From: 79-D21 sp964521575
Lineage (GTDB): Bacteria; Synergistota; Synergistia; Synergistales; 79-D21
DNA: 64,000 nucleotides
Direction of reading: 5' to 3'
Assembly (NCBI GenBank): GCA_964521575.1
Contig: CAZFSR010000006.1
Span: forward strand, 78,572-142,571
In this document: piece after piece, positions 1 through 8,128 of the stretch
Position numbering within the stretch: the first letter of the stretch is position 1
Layout of the letters: each line of letters starts with the position of its first letter
The notes under the pieces: model-generated
What the model saw: the letters and a program-made list of their open reading frames with translations, nothing else
What the model was told of the DNA's origin: nothing
The model's database searches: none
Position numbers and translations under genes: made by a program

Positions 1-451
1 GGAGATAGACGGGGTCCATTATCGTTTTATCGATGATGCAGCCTTTGATTCTTTCGTTCGGGAAGGACGTTTCCTCGAGTGGGCCCGCGTGCACGAAAAC
101 CGGTACGGGACACTTCGTGCAGATGTTGAAAACCAGCTGTCCGAGGGCCGTTCGGTCGTGTTGGAAATAGACGTTCAGGGAGCACTTCAGGTAAAGCGGA
201 AAATGCCGGAATCGGTGATGATTTTCATTATGCCCCCAAGTATGCGGGAACTTGAGGAACGCCTCTCCGGCAGAGGAACGGAAGAAACAGAAATGCTCAG
301 AATACGGCTAAGGAACGCGGAGTCCGAGCTCGCCCTTTCGGGACAATATGATTACGCCGTGGTCAACGACCAGGTTGAACGGGCAGCCAACGAACTTGCT
401 GAGATTTTTATGAACGAAATGAGCCGAACAAAGGAGAGTGAACAGCGATGA
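1..451 (+). CDS. gmk: Guanylate kinase (5' end outside window)
   Basis: Guanylate kinase phosphorylates GMP to GDP with ATP in the cytosol. The reading frame is open from base 2, so the P-loop end of the gene lies to the left of the window; 149 residues are visible. They include the GMP-binding stretch (FLEWARVHENRYGT), the strand VVLEIDVQGA and the LID region (IMPPSMRELEERLSGRGTE), in the family's order. The stop overlaps the rpoZ start as ATGA, the usual gmk-rpoZ pairing in many bacteria, which implies coupled translation. Identity is secure; only the length and start are unknown. Confidence 0.95.
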   Translation, partial: EIDGVHYRFIDDAAFDSFVREGRFLEWARVHENRYGTLRADVENQLSEGRSVVLEIDVQGALQVKRKMPESVMIFIMPPSMRELEERLSGRGTEETEMLRIRLRNAESELALSGQYDYAVVNDQVERAANELAEIFMNEMSRTKESEQR

Positions 452-684
452 TTTTTTACGATATCGAGAAAATCATCCGTGAACGCGGTATCGACAACAA
501 ATACCGGTTGACCGGAGCTGTAGCGGACCGGGCCAGGCAACTCAGCGAACAAAAAGGCCGCCGACTGACGGATGATGCCGCGAAGGAGAAGTATATATCC
601 CTGGCTCTGGAGGAAATCGCCAGCGGGAAAGTGGTCTTCCTGAAAACCGGGACACCAAGGGAAAACCACCAGGAAAAGGATTGA
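448..684 (+). CDS. rpoZ: RNA polymerase omega subunit
   Basis: Omega is the small subunit that helps fold and hold beta' in RNA polymerase. The 78-residue product has the family's N-terminal core: a short start (MIFYDIEKIIRERG), a helix with the RLTGAVADRARQL pattern, then a second conserved helix ending in ALEEIASGKV. The start overlaps the gmk stop by four bases, and AGGAGAGTGA just upstream serves as ribosome site. It is followed one base later by coaBC, giving the common order gmk-rpoZ-coaBC-priA. Confidence 0.93.
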   Translation: MIFYDIEKIIRERGIDNKYRLTGAVADRARQLSEQKGRRLTDDAAKEKYISLALEEIASGKVVFLKTGTPRENHQEKD

Positions 685-685
685 C

Positions 686-1912
686 ATGGAATGGAAGAGA
701 AACCGCCGCATTCTTTTGGGAATCAGCGGAGGGATTGCAGCCTACAAGATTCCTGAACTCGTGCGGTGCTTCAGGGGTTTAGGCAACCAGGTGGAAATCA
801 TCCTTACCGAAGCGGCCTCGACGCTCGTCAGTCCGCTTGTGCTGTCGACCCTTGCCGGCCGCCGTGTTTGGCTCCAAAATGATTTCCTTGGTTTTGAGCA
901 TGGCTGGGAAATTCCCCACATTTCCCTTTCAGACTGGGCGGAAATCGTCCTTGTTGCTCCCTGCACGGCGAATATGCTCCGCAGGGCTGCAAACGGCGAA
1001 GCAGAAACCCTCCTCGGCGCGGCGTTGCTGGCAACCCGAGCCCCGGTTCTCCTCTGTCCTGCCATGAACGCCAACATGTGGGAACATCCCGCGACGGTCC
1101 GGCACAAAGAAGCCTGTTCCCGAAACGGTTACCATATCCTGGAACCGGACACCGGGTACCTGGCCTGCGGAACCCAGGGCAAAGGACGCCTCCCCTCGAT
1201 CGAGTCCATCGTGGAAGAAACGTGGCGCCTGCTCTGCCCTGTACGTGACCTCGCCGGCAGGAAGGTTCTCGTGACTGCCGGACCGACCTGGGAGTTCATG
1301 GATCCCGTCCGTTTCATTTCCAACCCGAGTTCAGGAAAGATGGGCTACGCAATGGCCCGGACCGCCTGGTACAGGGGAGCGGAAGTGACCTTGGTTTCCG
1401 GTCCTGTTTCCATCGAACCTCCTCACGGAGTCAATCTTGTGAAGGTACAAAATGCTGCGGAGATGTTGGAGGCGGTATTGGAAAGAGCCCAAACCGCCGA
1501 TGTCATCGTAAAGGCAGCTGCAGTGGGAGATTATCGACCGAAAACGCGTTTCGACGAAAAAATTAAGCGAAGCGGTGGAAAAGAAATGGAAGTCGTGTTC
1601 GAACAGAATCCGGACATCGCAGCCATTGTGGGATCCATCAAGCAGCCGGGACAAGTGCTGATCGGTTTTGCGGCCGAATCCCACGAAATCGAAAAGAACG
1701 CCGTGGCGAAAATTGCCGCGAAAAAACTGGATATCATCGTCGCGAACCGCATTACGGGACCGGATGGGGCTTTTGGCTCCGAAAGCAACGACATCAAGAT
1801 CATCGACGCAAAAGGGAGAAGGCGGACATTCACTGGTCCAAAAGAGGAAGCTGCATGGGCCGTTTGGGATTTCGCACTGGGAGCGGACACGGAAAGTGCC
1901 TCACGAAATTGA
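686..1912 (+). CDS. coaBC: Bifunctional phosphopantothenoylcysteine decarboxylase / phosphopantothenate-cysteine ligase
   Basis: This enzyme carries out two steps of coenzyme A synthesis: CoaB joins cysteine to 4'-phosphopantothenate and CoaC (flavoprotein) decarboxylates the product. The N-terminal CoaC half (about residues 1-180) shows GISGGIAAYK, the active-site histidine in WEIPHISLSDWAE, the PAMNANMW substrate motif and the flexible-flap cysteine in GYLACGTQGKGRL. The C-terminal CoaB half begins at VLVTAGPTWEFMDPVRF, with the nucleotide-binding AAAVGDYRP and KIKR segments. At 408 residues it is normal length. coaD, a later step of the same pathway, lies at 8125. Confidence 0.95.
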   Translation: MEWKRNRRILLGISGGIAAYKIPELVRCFRGLGNQVEIILTEAASTLVSPLVLSTLAGRRVWLQNDFLGFEHGWEIPHISLSDWAEIVLVAPCTANMLRRAANGEAETLLGAALLATRAPVLLCPAMNANMWEHPATVRHKEACSRNGYHILEPDTGYLACGTQGKGRLPSIESIVEETWRLLCPVRDLAGRKVLVTAGPTWEFMDPVRFISNPSSGKMGYAMARTAWYRGAEVTLVSGPVSIEPPHGVNLVKVQNAAEMLEAVLERAQTADVIVKAAAVGDYRPKTRFDEKIKRSGGKEMEVVFEQNPDIAAIVGSIKQPGQVLIGFAAESHEIEKNAVAKIAAKKLDIIVANRITGPDGAFGSESNDIKIIDAKGRRRTFTGPKEEAAWAVWDFALGADTESASRN

Positions 1913-3713
1913 CGTGGTTCTTCCGGCCCCTTGGTGGACTGCCCTCACTTATGAATGCGACCGATTGGTGCAGGAGGGGATTCGTGTTTCCGTTCCTCTC
2001 GGCCGAACCCGGAGGACAGGTTTTTCCTGTGGAGCTTCAAAGCTCGAAAGCGACCTACCGACTCACTCACGTCTGCGGGAGGTCATTTCTGTTATCGACG
2101 TCGTGCCACCCTTGCCCGCTGATTTATGGAAACTCGTCCAATGGCTTGGCGGAAACCTTCTTTTTGGTGTGGGGCACGTCCTGAAAACCGCCTGTCCTTC
2201 GCCCCTTTTGAAAGGCTGCCGGGTCGATCTTGCCGATGCCGCCCCGATACAACGGAGGGGCGGTTCGCGTTCTTTCTGTTATTTCCCCCGCGAAAAAACC
2301 CGGTTCGACACCTATCTCGACGCAATCGAAAAGATGGAGGGAGGAGGTCTAGTCCTCTTCCCGGAAAGAGGTTCCCTTATCGATTTTTTCGCCCGCCTTC
2401 CGGATCGCATGAAAACCCTCTCCTGCCTCTGGCCTTTGGGGGGAGGGGAAAAATTGTGGCATGATTGGCTGTCGGTACGCCGAGGCGAGAAACGGCTGGT
2501 CTTGGGAACTTCAGGGGCGGTTTTCTCCCCGGTGCAGGATCTCTCGCTCGTCATTGTCGAGGAGGAAGCGGATCCAGGGCACCAAATGCCTTCCTTTCCG
2601 AGAATAAGCGCGAGAACGGTCGCCGGCCACAGAGCTTCAATCTCAGGAGCTGCGATGGTCCTTGGCGGCACCTCTCCTTCGTCCCGCGTCTTCATGACTT
2701 CAAACGCCCCTTGTCCAGAAACCCCGCGAGCTCGAATTTTTTTCGTAAGGCCGCCTCTTCCGAAGGAGCCTTCGAAAGGTTTACTGCTCAAAGAGAAAGA
2801 GATCCAGGTTTCCAGGAAGCTCGTCGAAGAAACGGACAGAAGCCTGAGGGAAGGACGACATGCCCTCTGGCTACTTGACCGGAAGGGTTACGCTGGAGAA
2901 CTCCGCTGCACGGAATGCGGACGAAACGTCGCCTGCAAGAGATGCGGAGGAAGGCCGCGTTGGCACCTCGACTCTGGAACCGGGGATTGCCTAGCTTGCG
3001 GGGCAATCACTCAGTGGCCGGAAGTTTGTCCTTCATGCCGAAGCCGCCTGCTGGAAATCCGGAATCCCGGCCTGGAATCGATTTACCAGCGGGCACAGGA
3101 TCTTTTCGGCGAGAAATCGACGGTTAGCCTATTGGACGAATTCGCCAATCTAGGCAAAAGAGCCCGGAAGTCGATCTTGAAAGGGGCAGGGGATTCTCTT
3201 TCTCTATTCATCGGAACCCGGGCAATCCTGTCGCTTTGCCGGATGCTGGACATCGGCCTGGTGGGGTGGCTGGACGCCGACACCGAAACCTGGAAACCCG
3301 AATACGATGCAAAGGCCGATGGTTTCAGGATCGTCTGGGCCTCTTGCTGGATGGGGAAAGACCCGGACTCGCGCAAAGTTGTCATTCAAAGCCGGAAGCC
3401 GAAAACAGGATGGCAAGTGGCCTTGGAGGCCGGGTTCGCTTATTTTTGGGCTAGGGAACTCCAGGAAAGAAAGAACCTGGAGCTTCCACCAACCTGTTTC
3501 TTGCTTGAAATATCCCAAAAGGGAAGAATATTGCAGGAAATTAGAAACGCCTTGGAAAATGAAGGTTTTGAGGTGTTTTCCGGTTCGCCTGGAACCGAAT
3601 CTCTCCAGGTAAAAGTTAACGGTTTCGAGAGGATCCGCCGTGTGCTGGCGCCCTTCTTTGCCGTAAAATTCAACCGGCAGGATTATCCGAGGCTCAGCCT
3701 GGATTTCGAGTAA
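1896..3713 (+). CDS. priA: PriA-like primosomal protein without helicase motifs
   Basis: PriA normally recognises stalled forks and reloads the replisome as a 3'-5' helicase. The N-terminal DNA-binding fold (EIDVVLPAPWWTALTYE) and the zinc module with eight cysteines (C338, C341, C347, C350, C365, C368, C378, C381) are intact. The ATPase is not: the Walker A position reads YFPREKTRFDTY (about 129-140) with no glycine-rich loop, the DEEH box reads VEEEAD (221-226), and the QVAGRAGR motif is replaced by IVWASCWMGKDP. At 605 residues it is shorter than the roughly 730 of E. coli PriA. I start it at GTG 1896, overlapping coaBC, because homology begins there. A structural loader role without unwinding, as proposed for actinobacterial PriA, is inference. 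Confidence 0.88.
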   Translation: MPHEIDVVLPAPWWTALTYECDRLVQEGIRVSVPLGRTRRTGFSCGASKLESDLPTHSRLREVISVIDVVPPLPADLWKLVQWLGGNLLFGVGHVLKTACPSPLLKGCRVDLADAAPIQRRGGSRSFCYFPREKTRFDTYLDAIEKMEGGGLVLFPERGSLIDFFARLPDRMKTLSCLWPLGGGEKLWHDWLSVRRGEKRLVLGTSGAVFSPVQDLSLVIVEEEADPGHQMPSFPRISARTVAGHRASISGAAMVLGGTSPSSRVFMTSNAPCPETPRARIFFVRPPLPKEPSKGLLLKEKEIQVSRKLVEETDRSLREGRHALWLLDRKGYAGELRCTECGRNVACKRCGGRPRWHLDSGTGDCLACGAITQWPEVCPSCRSRLLEIRNPGLESIYQRAQDLFGEKSTVSLLDEFANLGKRARKSILKGAGDSLSLFIGTRAILSLCRMLDIGLVGWLDADTETWKPEYDAKADGFRIVWASCWMGKDPDSRKVVIQSRKPKTGWQVALEAGFAYFWARELQERKNLELPPTCFLLEISQKGRILQEIRNALENEGFEVFSGSPGTESLQVKVNGFERIRRVLAPFFAVKFNRQDYPRLSLDFE

Positions 3714-3729
3714 ATGGGAGTGGGTATCA

Positions 3730-5049
3730 ATGGCTATCGTGACAATCGTCGGCCGACCGAACGTCGGAAAAAGTTCTCTTTTCAACCGCCTGACCGGAAC
3801 TCGCAAGGCCATCGTCGACAACATGCCGGGTGTCACGCGAGACCGGCTTTACGCGGAGGTGGAAGAGGGGGATCTACGCTTTTACCTCGTCGATACGGGC
3901 GGATTGTTGCCGGACAGCGGTCACCCCATCGATGAGCTCGTCATGCGCCAAGTGAAGGTCGCCATCGAGGAAAGCGATGTGATTCTCTTTGTCCTTGACG
4001 GCAGGGAAGGCCCCATAGGTGTCGACAGGGATATCGCAATGCTGCTGAGAAAATGCGGCAAGCCCGTCATCGTTGCGGCGAACAAGATGGACGACCCTAT
4101 TCATGAGAACGAGCTTTGGGCTTCATTGGGACTAGGCTTTGAAAGGGTTGTGGGGATCAGCGCGGAACACCGCCGCAACATCGAGGTGTTGCTGGAACAC
4201 ATTCAGGACCTGCTCCCGGTCGAAGAATTCGATAAGGAGAATGAAACACTGAGCGTGGCCCTGATTGGGCGCCCAAACGTCGGAAAATCGAGCATCCTGA
4301 ATTTCCTCGCTGGAGAAGACAGGGCCCTTGTCAGCGATATCCCCGGAACCACACGGGATGCAGTGGACTCGCTTGTCACCCTGGACGGAAAACTCTTGCG
4401 CCTTGTGGATACCGCCGGCTTGAGGAAAAAATCTCATGTCGATTCCGCCTTGGAATATTATTCCACCGTTCGGACCTACCAGGCGATCGATAGGGCTGAC
4501 GTTTGCGTCCTCGTGATGGACGCGCTCGAGATTGCGACGGAACAGGATCAGCGCGTCGCCGGCCAGGTATTAGAAAGAGGCAAGGGCTTGGTCCTCCTTG
4601 TGAACAAGTGGGACCTGCTCCCTAAAAACCCGAAGTTGGGGGACGAGATCCGTAACCGGATAAGAGAAGAGTTTGCGTTCGTTCCCCACGCTCCGATGCT
4701 TTTCGCCTCGGCCCTGTCAGGGCGGGGAATCGAAAAATTGCCCTCGATTCTCCTGAAAGTTGCGGAAAACCGAAACCGGAGAATTTCTACGGGAAAGCTG
4801 AATCGACTCCTGAAGGATCTGCTGGCCTTCGAAAAGATGCCAAGCAGCCGTACTGGAAAAGTTCTACGCATTTCCTATTGCACTCAGGTTTCGGTTGGTC
4901 CTCCGTCATTCGCTTTCTTCGTCAACGACCCGAAGATCATTAGCACTTCCTTCAAGCGACATGTCGAGAAAAAATTGCGGGAGTTGGAAGATTTTTCTGG
5001 TTCTCCATTAAGGATTTTTTGGCGGGCCCAGGAACGCAAAGGGCAATAA
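3730..5049 (+). CDS. der: Ribosome-assembly GTPase Der (EngA)
   Basis: Der is an essential double-GTPase needed for late assembly of the 50S subunit. Two G domains in tandem are visible: the first with GRPNVGKSSLFNRL (about residue 8), DTGG and NKMD; the second with GRPNVGKSSILNFL (about 180), DTAG and NKWD. A KH-like C-terminal domain follows, containing a CTQVSVGPPSFAFFVND stretch. Length (439) is typical. Its ATG follows priA by 16 bases, so it is probably the last gene of the gmk operon; the next gene has its own promoter. Confidence 0.96.
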   Translation: MAIVTIVGRPNVGKSSLFNRLTGTRKAIVDNMPGVTRDRLYAEVEEGDLRFYLVDTGGLLPDSGHPIDELVMRQVKVAIEESDVILFVLDGREGPIGVDRDIAMLLRKCGKPVIVAANKMDDPIHENELWASLGLGFERVVGISAEHRRNIEVLLEHIQDLLPVEEFDKENETLSVALIGRPNVGKSSILNFLAGEDRALVSDIPGTTRDAVDSLVTLDGKLLRLVDTAGLRKKSHVDSALEYYSTVRTYQAIDRADVCVLVMDALEIATEQDQRVAGQVLERGKGLVLLVNKWDLLPKNPKLGDEIRNRIREEFAFVPHAPMLFASALSGRGIEKLPSILLKVAENRNRRISTGKLNRLLKDLLAFEKMPSSRTGKVLRISYCTQVSVGPPSFAFFVNDPKIISTSFKRHVEKKLRELEDFSGSPLRIFWRAQERKGQ

Positions 5050-5084
5050 AAGCGGTCAACATCGAGTTTCTTTGTTTCTTCCCC

Positions 5085-5113
5085 TTGACCTTCTAGGATT
5101 AAGCTGGTAATAA
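5085..5113 (+). promoter_or_regulatory. Sigma-70 type promoter of the HU gene
   Basis: TTGACC at 5085-5090 and TAATAA at 5108-5113 are separated by exactly 17 bases, 68 bases before the HU start. No gene overlaps it. Confidence 0.72.
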
Positions 5114-5180
5114 TAGCTTATAAAAGTACAGTGAGGCGTTCCGTTTCGCCTCATAAATCCGTGGAGGAGGTGCGTTAGGC

Positions 5181-5459
5181 ATGACCAAGACCGACCTCGT
5201 CAATGAGCTTGCCAAGTCGACAAATATGAGCAAGAAGATGGCGGCTCATGCGGTCGACGCCCTGGTTGGCGCTATTCAGGGAGCGCTGGCAAAGGGAGAG
5301 AAGGTCCAGCTGGTGGGCTTCGGAACCTTCGAGGTGAGGGAGAGAGCTGCCCGCCAGGGGCGCAATCCCCAGAACCCGAAGAAGGTCATCAAGATTCCCG
5401 CCAAGAAGGTCCCCGTATTCCGCGCGGGCAAGGCCCTCAAGGATCAAGTGGCGAAGTAG
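5181..5459 (+). CDS. hup: DNA-binding protein HU
   Basis: HU is a small dimeric protein that bends and compacts DNA. The 92-residue product has the complete family layout: N-terminal helices (MTKTDLVNELAKSTNMSKK), the saddle with LVGFGTFEVRERAARQGRN (the conserved GFGTFE and R-x-G-R-N-P), and the DNA-arm tail with PAKKVPVFRAGKALKD. An AGGAGGTGCG site lies upstream of the ATG. It stands alone between its own promoter and a strong hairpin, as expected for an abundant single-gene transcript. Confidence 0.97.
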   Translation: MTKTDLVNELAKSTNMSKKMAAHAVDALVGAIQGALAKGEKVQLVGFGTFEVRERAARQGRNPQNPKKVIKIPAKKVPVFRAGKALKDQVAK

Positions 5460-5493
5460 GAATTCCTCCACAAGACGCGCATTCATCTTTTTT

Positions 5494-5540
5494 GAATGAA
5501 GGAAGGGCGGCCTATAGGCCGCCCTTCCTTCATTCGATTT
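5494..5540 (+). terminator. Terminator hairpin after hup, shared with the rsmA 3' end
   Basis: A perfect 19-bp inverted repeat (5494-5512 and 5517-5535, loop TATA) is followed on the plus strand by GATTTT. The rsmA stop codon (5530-5532, minus strand) lies inside the right arm. On the minus strand the arm is followed by an A-run rather than a T-run, so the intrinsic signal is better for hup; the hairpin may still protect the rsmA mRNA end. Confidence 0.7.
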
Positions 5541-6333
5541 TCCCTCTTAGCCTTTCCCAGTCTTCCGTTGCGACTTCTTCAGCCCTCACGCTCCTGGCGT
5601 AACCGAGTTCGCCGATCAGCGGTTCTGCGCTTTTTCCCCTTGAAGCCAGCCAATCCTTGAGGTTGTTCAACAGCGTCTTCCTTCTCTGGTCGAAGGCTTG
5701 CCTTAGGAGTTGCCGCCAGAGTGAGTCAGAAGCCAGGTCGAAATCACGTTCCAAAATGATCGAGACAACCGTCGAATTTACCTTGGGAGATGGCCTGAAT
5801 GCGGTTGGGGGGACGTCGAAAAGGTTTTCAACCTTTCCCATTCTTTGAAGGGTGATGCCAAGAGGTGAGCGGTTCTTCCCCTTTGTGCAAGTCAGCCTTT
5901 CTGCGGCCTCTTTCTGGACCATGACCGTCATCTGCCTGAGTCCCAGGGGGCAGAGCTCCTCCAACACCTTCCATAACAGGGGTGTCGTAATGTGATACGG
6001 AAGGTTGGCGACCAGCTTTTCGGGACACGGGGCAAGCTTTTCCGCTAGCGACATCTTCAGGACGTCTCCCCATATAAGGACAAGGCGCGGGTCTTTCTCA
6101 AGAGGGGAAAGGAAGGGAGCAAGACGCCGATCCATTTCAACCGAGAAAAGGATTGACGGGTTCGCGGACAAAAGGCGTTTCGTCAGGACCCCGTTCCCGG
6201 CCCCGATCTCGAACAGGATCTCACCCGGCTTGATACCGGAAGCTGTGATGATCCGGCCAAGAACCGCCACGTCGATCAGGAAGTTCTGCCCGATATCGGT
6301 ATTGGCCCTAAAAGAAGACTTCCCTGAATCCAT
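5530..6333 (-). CDS. rsmA: 16S rRNA (adenine-1518/1519-N6) dimethyltransferase
   Basis: RsmA (KsgA) dimethylates two adjacent adenines in the 3' hairpin of 16S rRNA during 30S maturation. The protein shows DIGQNFLIDVAVLGRI, the SAM-binding GEILFEIGAGNGVLTKRL, the catalytic NLPYHITTPLLWKVL motif, then VNSTVVSI and QRRKTLLNNL in the C-terminal domain. Frame-open sequence continues upstream into tRNA-Pro, but ATG 6333 (MDSGKSSF) has a GGAGG seven bases before it and gives the normal length of 267 residues. It lies 54 bases downstream of tRNA-Pro and shares that promoter. Confidence 0.93.
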   Translation of the reverse strand: MDSGKSSFRANTDIGQNFLIDVAVLGRIITASGIKPGEILFEIGAGNGVLTKRLLSANPSILFSVEMDRRLAPFLSPLEKDPRLVLIWGDVLKMSLAEKLAPCPEKLVANLPYHITTPLLWKVLEELCPLGLRQMTVMVQKEAAERLTCTKGKNRSPLGITLQRMGKVENLFDVPPTAFRPSPKVNSTVVSIILERDFDLASDSLWRQLLRQAFDQRRKTLLNNLKDWLASRGKSAEPLIGELGYARSVRAEEVATEDWERLRGKIE

Positions 6334-6387
6334 TCCGGTCCCTCCAAAAGAAAAAGCGGGAAAACCGAAGTTTTCCCGCTGAAAGTC

Positions 6388-6465
<78 letters not shown>

Positions 6466-6477
6466 AGAACAGCGTGT

Positions 6478-6506
6478 ATTTTAGGGCCAAATGAAGTGCC
6501 GGTCAA
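6478..6506 (-). promoter_or_regulatory. Promoter of tRNA-Pro and rsmA
   Basis: On the minus strand, TTGACC (complement of 6501-6506) and TAAAAT (complement of 6478-6483) are spaced 17 bases apart, 12 bases before the tRNA 5' end. Confidence 0.75.
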
Positions 6507-6566
6507 GCCGTTTCCCTCGAAAGCGATAACAGCTAGAATGAAGAAGCGCATCAAGGAGGGAACCCC

Positions 6567-7520
6567 ATGTACGAGTATTTCCGACAGGCTTTTTTGACTT
6601 CCCGGCAGTTTTGTTCAGGAACCGTCGAAACTCTCTTTGAAGCATTCCCTGAAAGGGTAGTGGAAATCGGCTTCGGCAACGGGGATTTCCTTGCTTACCT
6701 AACGAAATCCCTTGGCGAACGGACCCTGGTCCTCGGCTTGGAGGTTTCAGCCGTTTGTGCCCTAAAAGCCGTCAGGAGGCTTGCTCACCTGGATCCCGGC
6801 AATGTCCGAGTCATTCTCGGGGATGCGCGCTATGTACTTGAGAACTGCCTTCCAGACGGGAGCATTTCAACCATTTACATGAATTTCCCTTGTCCTTGGC
6901 CCAAAAAACGCCATTCATCAAGACGGGTAACTCACGGACGTTTTTCCGAAAGCTTGTCGAGGGTCTTGAAAACGGGTGGCGAATTTCGACTCGTGACGGA
7001 CGAGGAATGGTACGCCATTGAAGTCAAGGAGGGGTTTTCATCGAACCCCAGTCTTGAATTCGTTTCTTTCGAGATAGATCCCGTTTTGGAATTGACGACG
7101 AAATACGCTTCAAAGTGGAAGGCAATGGGGAAAAGCTCTTACCGCTTGACGATCAGGAAAACTCGGGAGGAACAAAAGACGCATCCCGTAAAAATGGAGG
7201 GAAACATGACCATGCATTGCAAGCTTTCCCTGGCCGAACCGGCCTTATCTAAAAACCAGGCGGAGAGATTGATCGGCAGAAAGGGTTCACAGGGGGCTTT
7301 TCACTGGTCTTTCAAATCGATCTACTGGTCGTCCGACGGGCATGCCCTTCTAAAAACCATTACCTCCGACGAAGGCTTTGAACAGACCTTTTTCTTCCGG
7401 CTTGTCTTCGCCGAAGCTGGCCTGCTTATCAAGCTCGAAGACGCGGGAGCGCCTTTGCATACCCCCTCGGTACGTCTGGCCATGGATTCGCTCGCGGAAT
7501 ATTTCAAAGAGAAACCGTGA
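6567..7520 (+). CDS. trmB: tRNA (guanine-46-N7) methyltransferase with C-terminal extension
   Basis: TrmB methylates G46 in the tRNA variable loop using SAM. The first roughly 200 residues form the methyltransferase: VVEIGFGNGDFLAYL is the SAM motif, VILGDARYVL follows, and IYMNFPCPWPKKRHSSRR is the family's PDPWPKKRH signature with N-F in place of P-D at the first two positions. About 115 further residues (from MEGNMTMHCKLSL) form an extra domain absent from the E. coli enzyme. ATG 6567 has AAGGAGG upstream. The TGA stop overlaps a GTG that may be the original rsmD start. Confidence 0.9.
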   Translation: MYEYFRQAFLTSRQFCSGTVETLFEAFPERVVEIGFGNGDFLAYLTKSLGERTLVLGLEVSAVCALKAVRRLAHLDPGNVRVILGDARYVLENCLPDGSISTIYMNFPCPWPKKRHSSRRVTHGRFSESLSRVLKTGGEFRLVTDEEWYAIEVKEGFSSNPSLEFVSFEIDPVLELTTKYASKWKAMGKSSYRLTIRKTREEQKTHPVKMEGNMTMHCKLSLAEPALSKNQAERLIGRKGSQGAFHWSFKSIYWSSDGHALLKTITSDEGFEQTFFFRLVFAEAGLLIKLEDAGAPLHTPSVRLAMDSLAEYFKEKP

Positions 7521-7603
7521 CTGGAAAACTGAACGACGAGCGGTTCTGCGGTAAATTTGGAATTCCCGGCCTCCCGCTTCGTTCCTAAGTCCTGAAAGAA
7601 GGT

Positions 7604-8128
7604 ATGGCGATGAACCCTGTTCGCCCCACTTCGAGCAAACTGGTTCAAGCTTTGTTTAATATAATAGGCGCTGTTGACGGAGGCTTGTTCCTGGATCTTT
7701 TTTCAGGAACAGGACGGGTCGCGTTTGAAGCGGCAAACCACGGCTTTGAAACGATCGTCGCGGTCGAGCAGGATCGCAGGGCCTGTTATGAGTTAAAGAA
7801 TTCCACCAGGTTGAAAAATGCTCCGTTTGAACTTGAAGTCCTTTGCATGGACGTCAGAAGGGCAATGACCTTTCTGGCCAAGAAAGGCCGGTCTTTTGAC
7901 GTCATTTTCGCGGATCCACCTTATGAAAACGGCTGGGTTGAGGAAATGACCAGGGGAGGGGCTTTCCTTTGGCTTGAACTGCTGAAGACCGGGGGCATTT
8001 TCGTGCTGGAACACTCGTCAAGAGAGAAGATTCCTGCTGGCGAGCAAAACTTCTCTTGGGAAACCCGGCAATACGGGGACAGCTGTCTTTCTTTCTTCAG
8101 GAAAGCCAAAAGGAGTGAGGCCAAATGA
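7604..8128 (+). CDS. rsmD: 16S rRNA (guanine-966-N2) methyltransferase, N-terminus apparently interrupted
   Basis: RsmD methylates G966 of 16S rRNA. The catalytic domain is clear: VRPTSSKLVQALFNIIG, the SAM motif FLDLFSGTGRVAFEA, EQDRRACYEL and the catalytic VIFADPPYENGW. The N-terminal RNA-contact segment that normally precedes RPT is missing from the ATG 7604 form. It can be read in frame from GTG 7517, which overlaps the trmB stop as GTGA and encodes RFCGKFGIPGLPLRS, but TAA at 7586-7588 interrupts that frame. So this is either a shortened gene restarted at ATG 7604/7610, a damaged gene, or a sequence error. The 3' end overlaps coaD by four bases. Confidence 0.82.
   Translation: MAMNPVRPTSSKLVQALFNIIGAVDGGLFLDLFSGTGRVAFEAANHGFETIVAVEQDRRACYELKNSTRLKNAPFELEVLCMDVRRAMTFLAKKGRSFDVIFADPPYENGWVEEMTRGGAFLWLELLKTGGIFVLEHSSREKIPAGEQNFSWETRQYGDSCLSFFRKAKRSEAK

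Noticed and set aside
1668..1895. Longer priA reading frame starting inside coaBC
   Set aside because: The 76 extra residues are basic, unlike PriA, and are a shifted reading of coaBC; family homology begins at GTG 1896.
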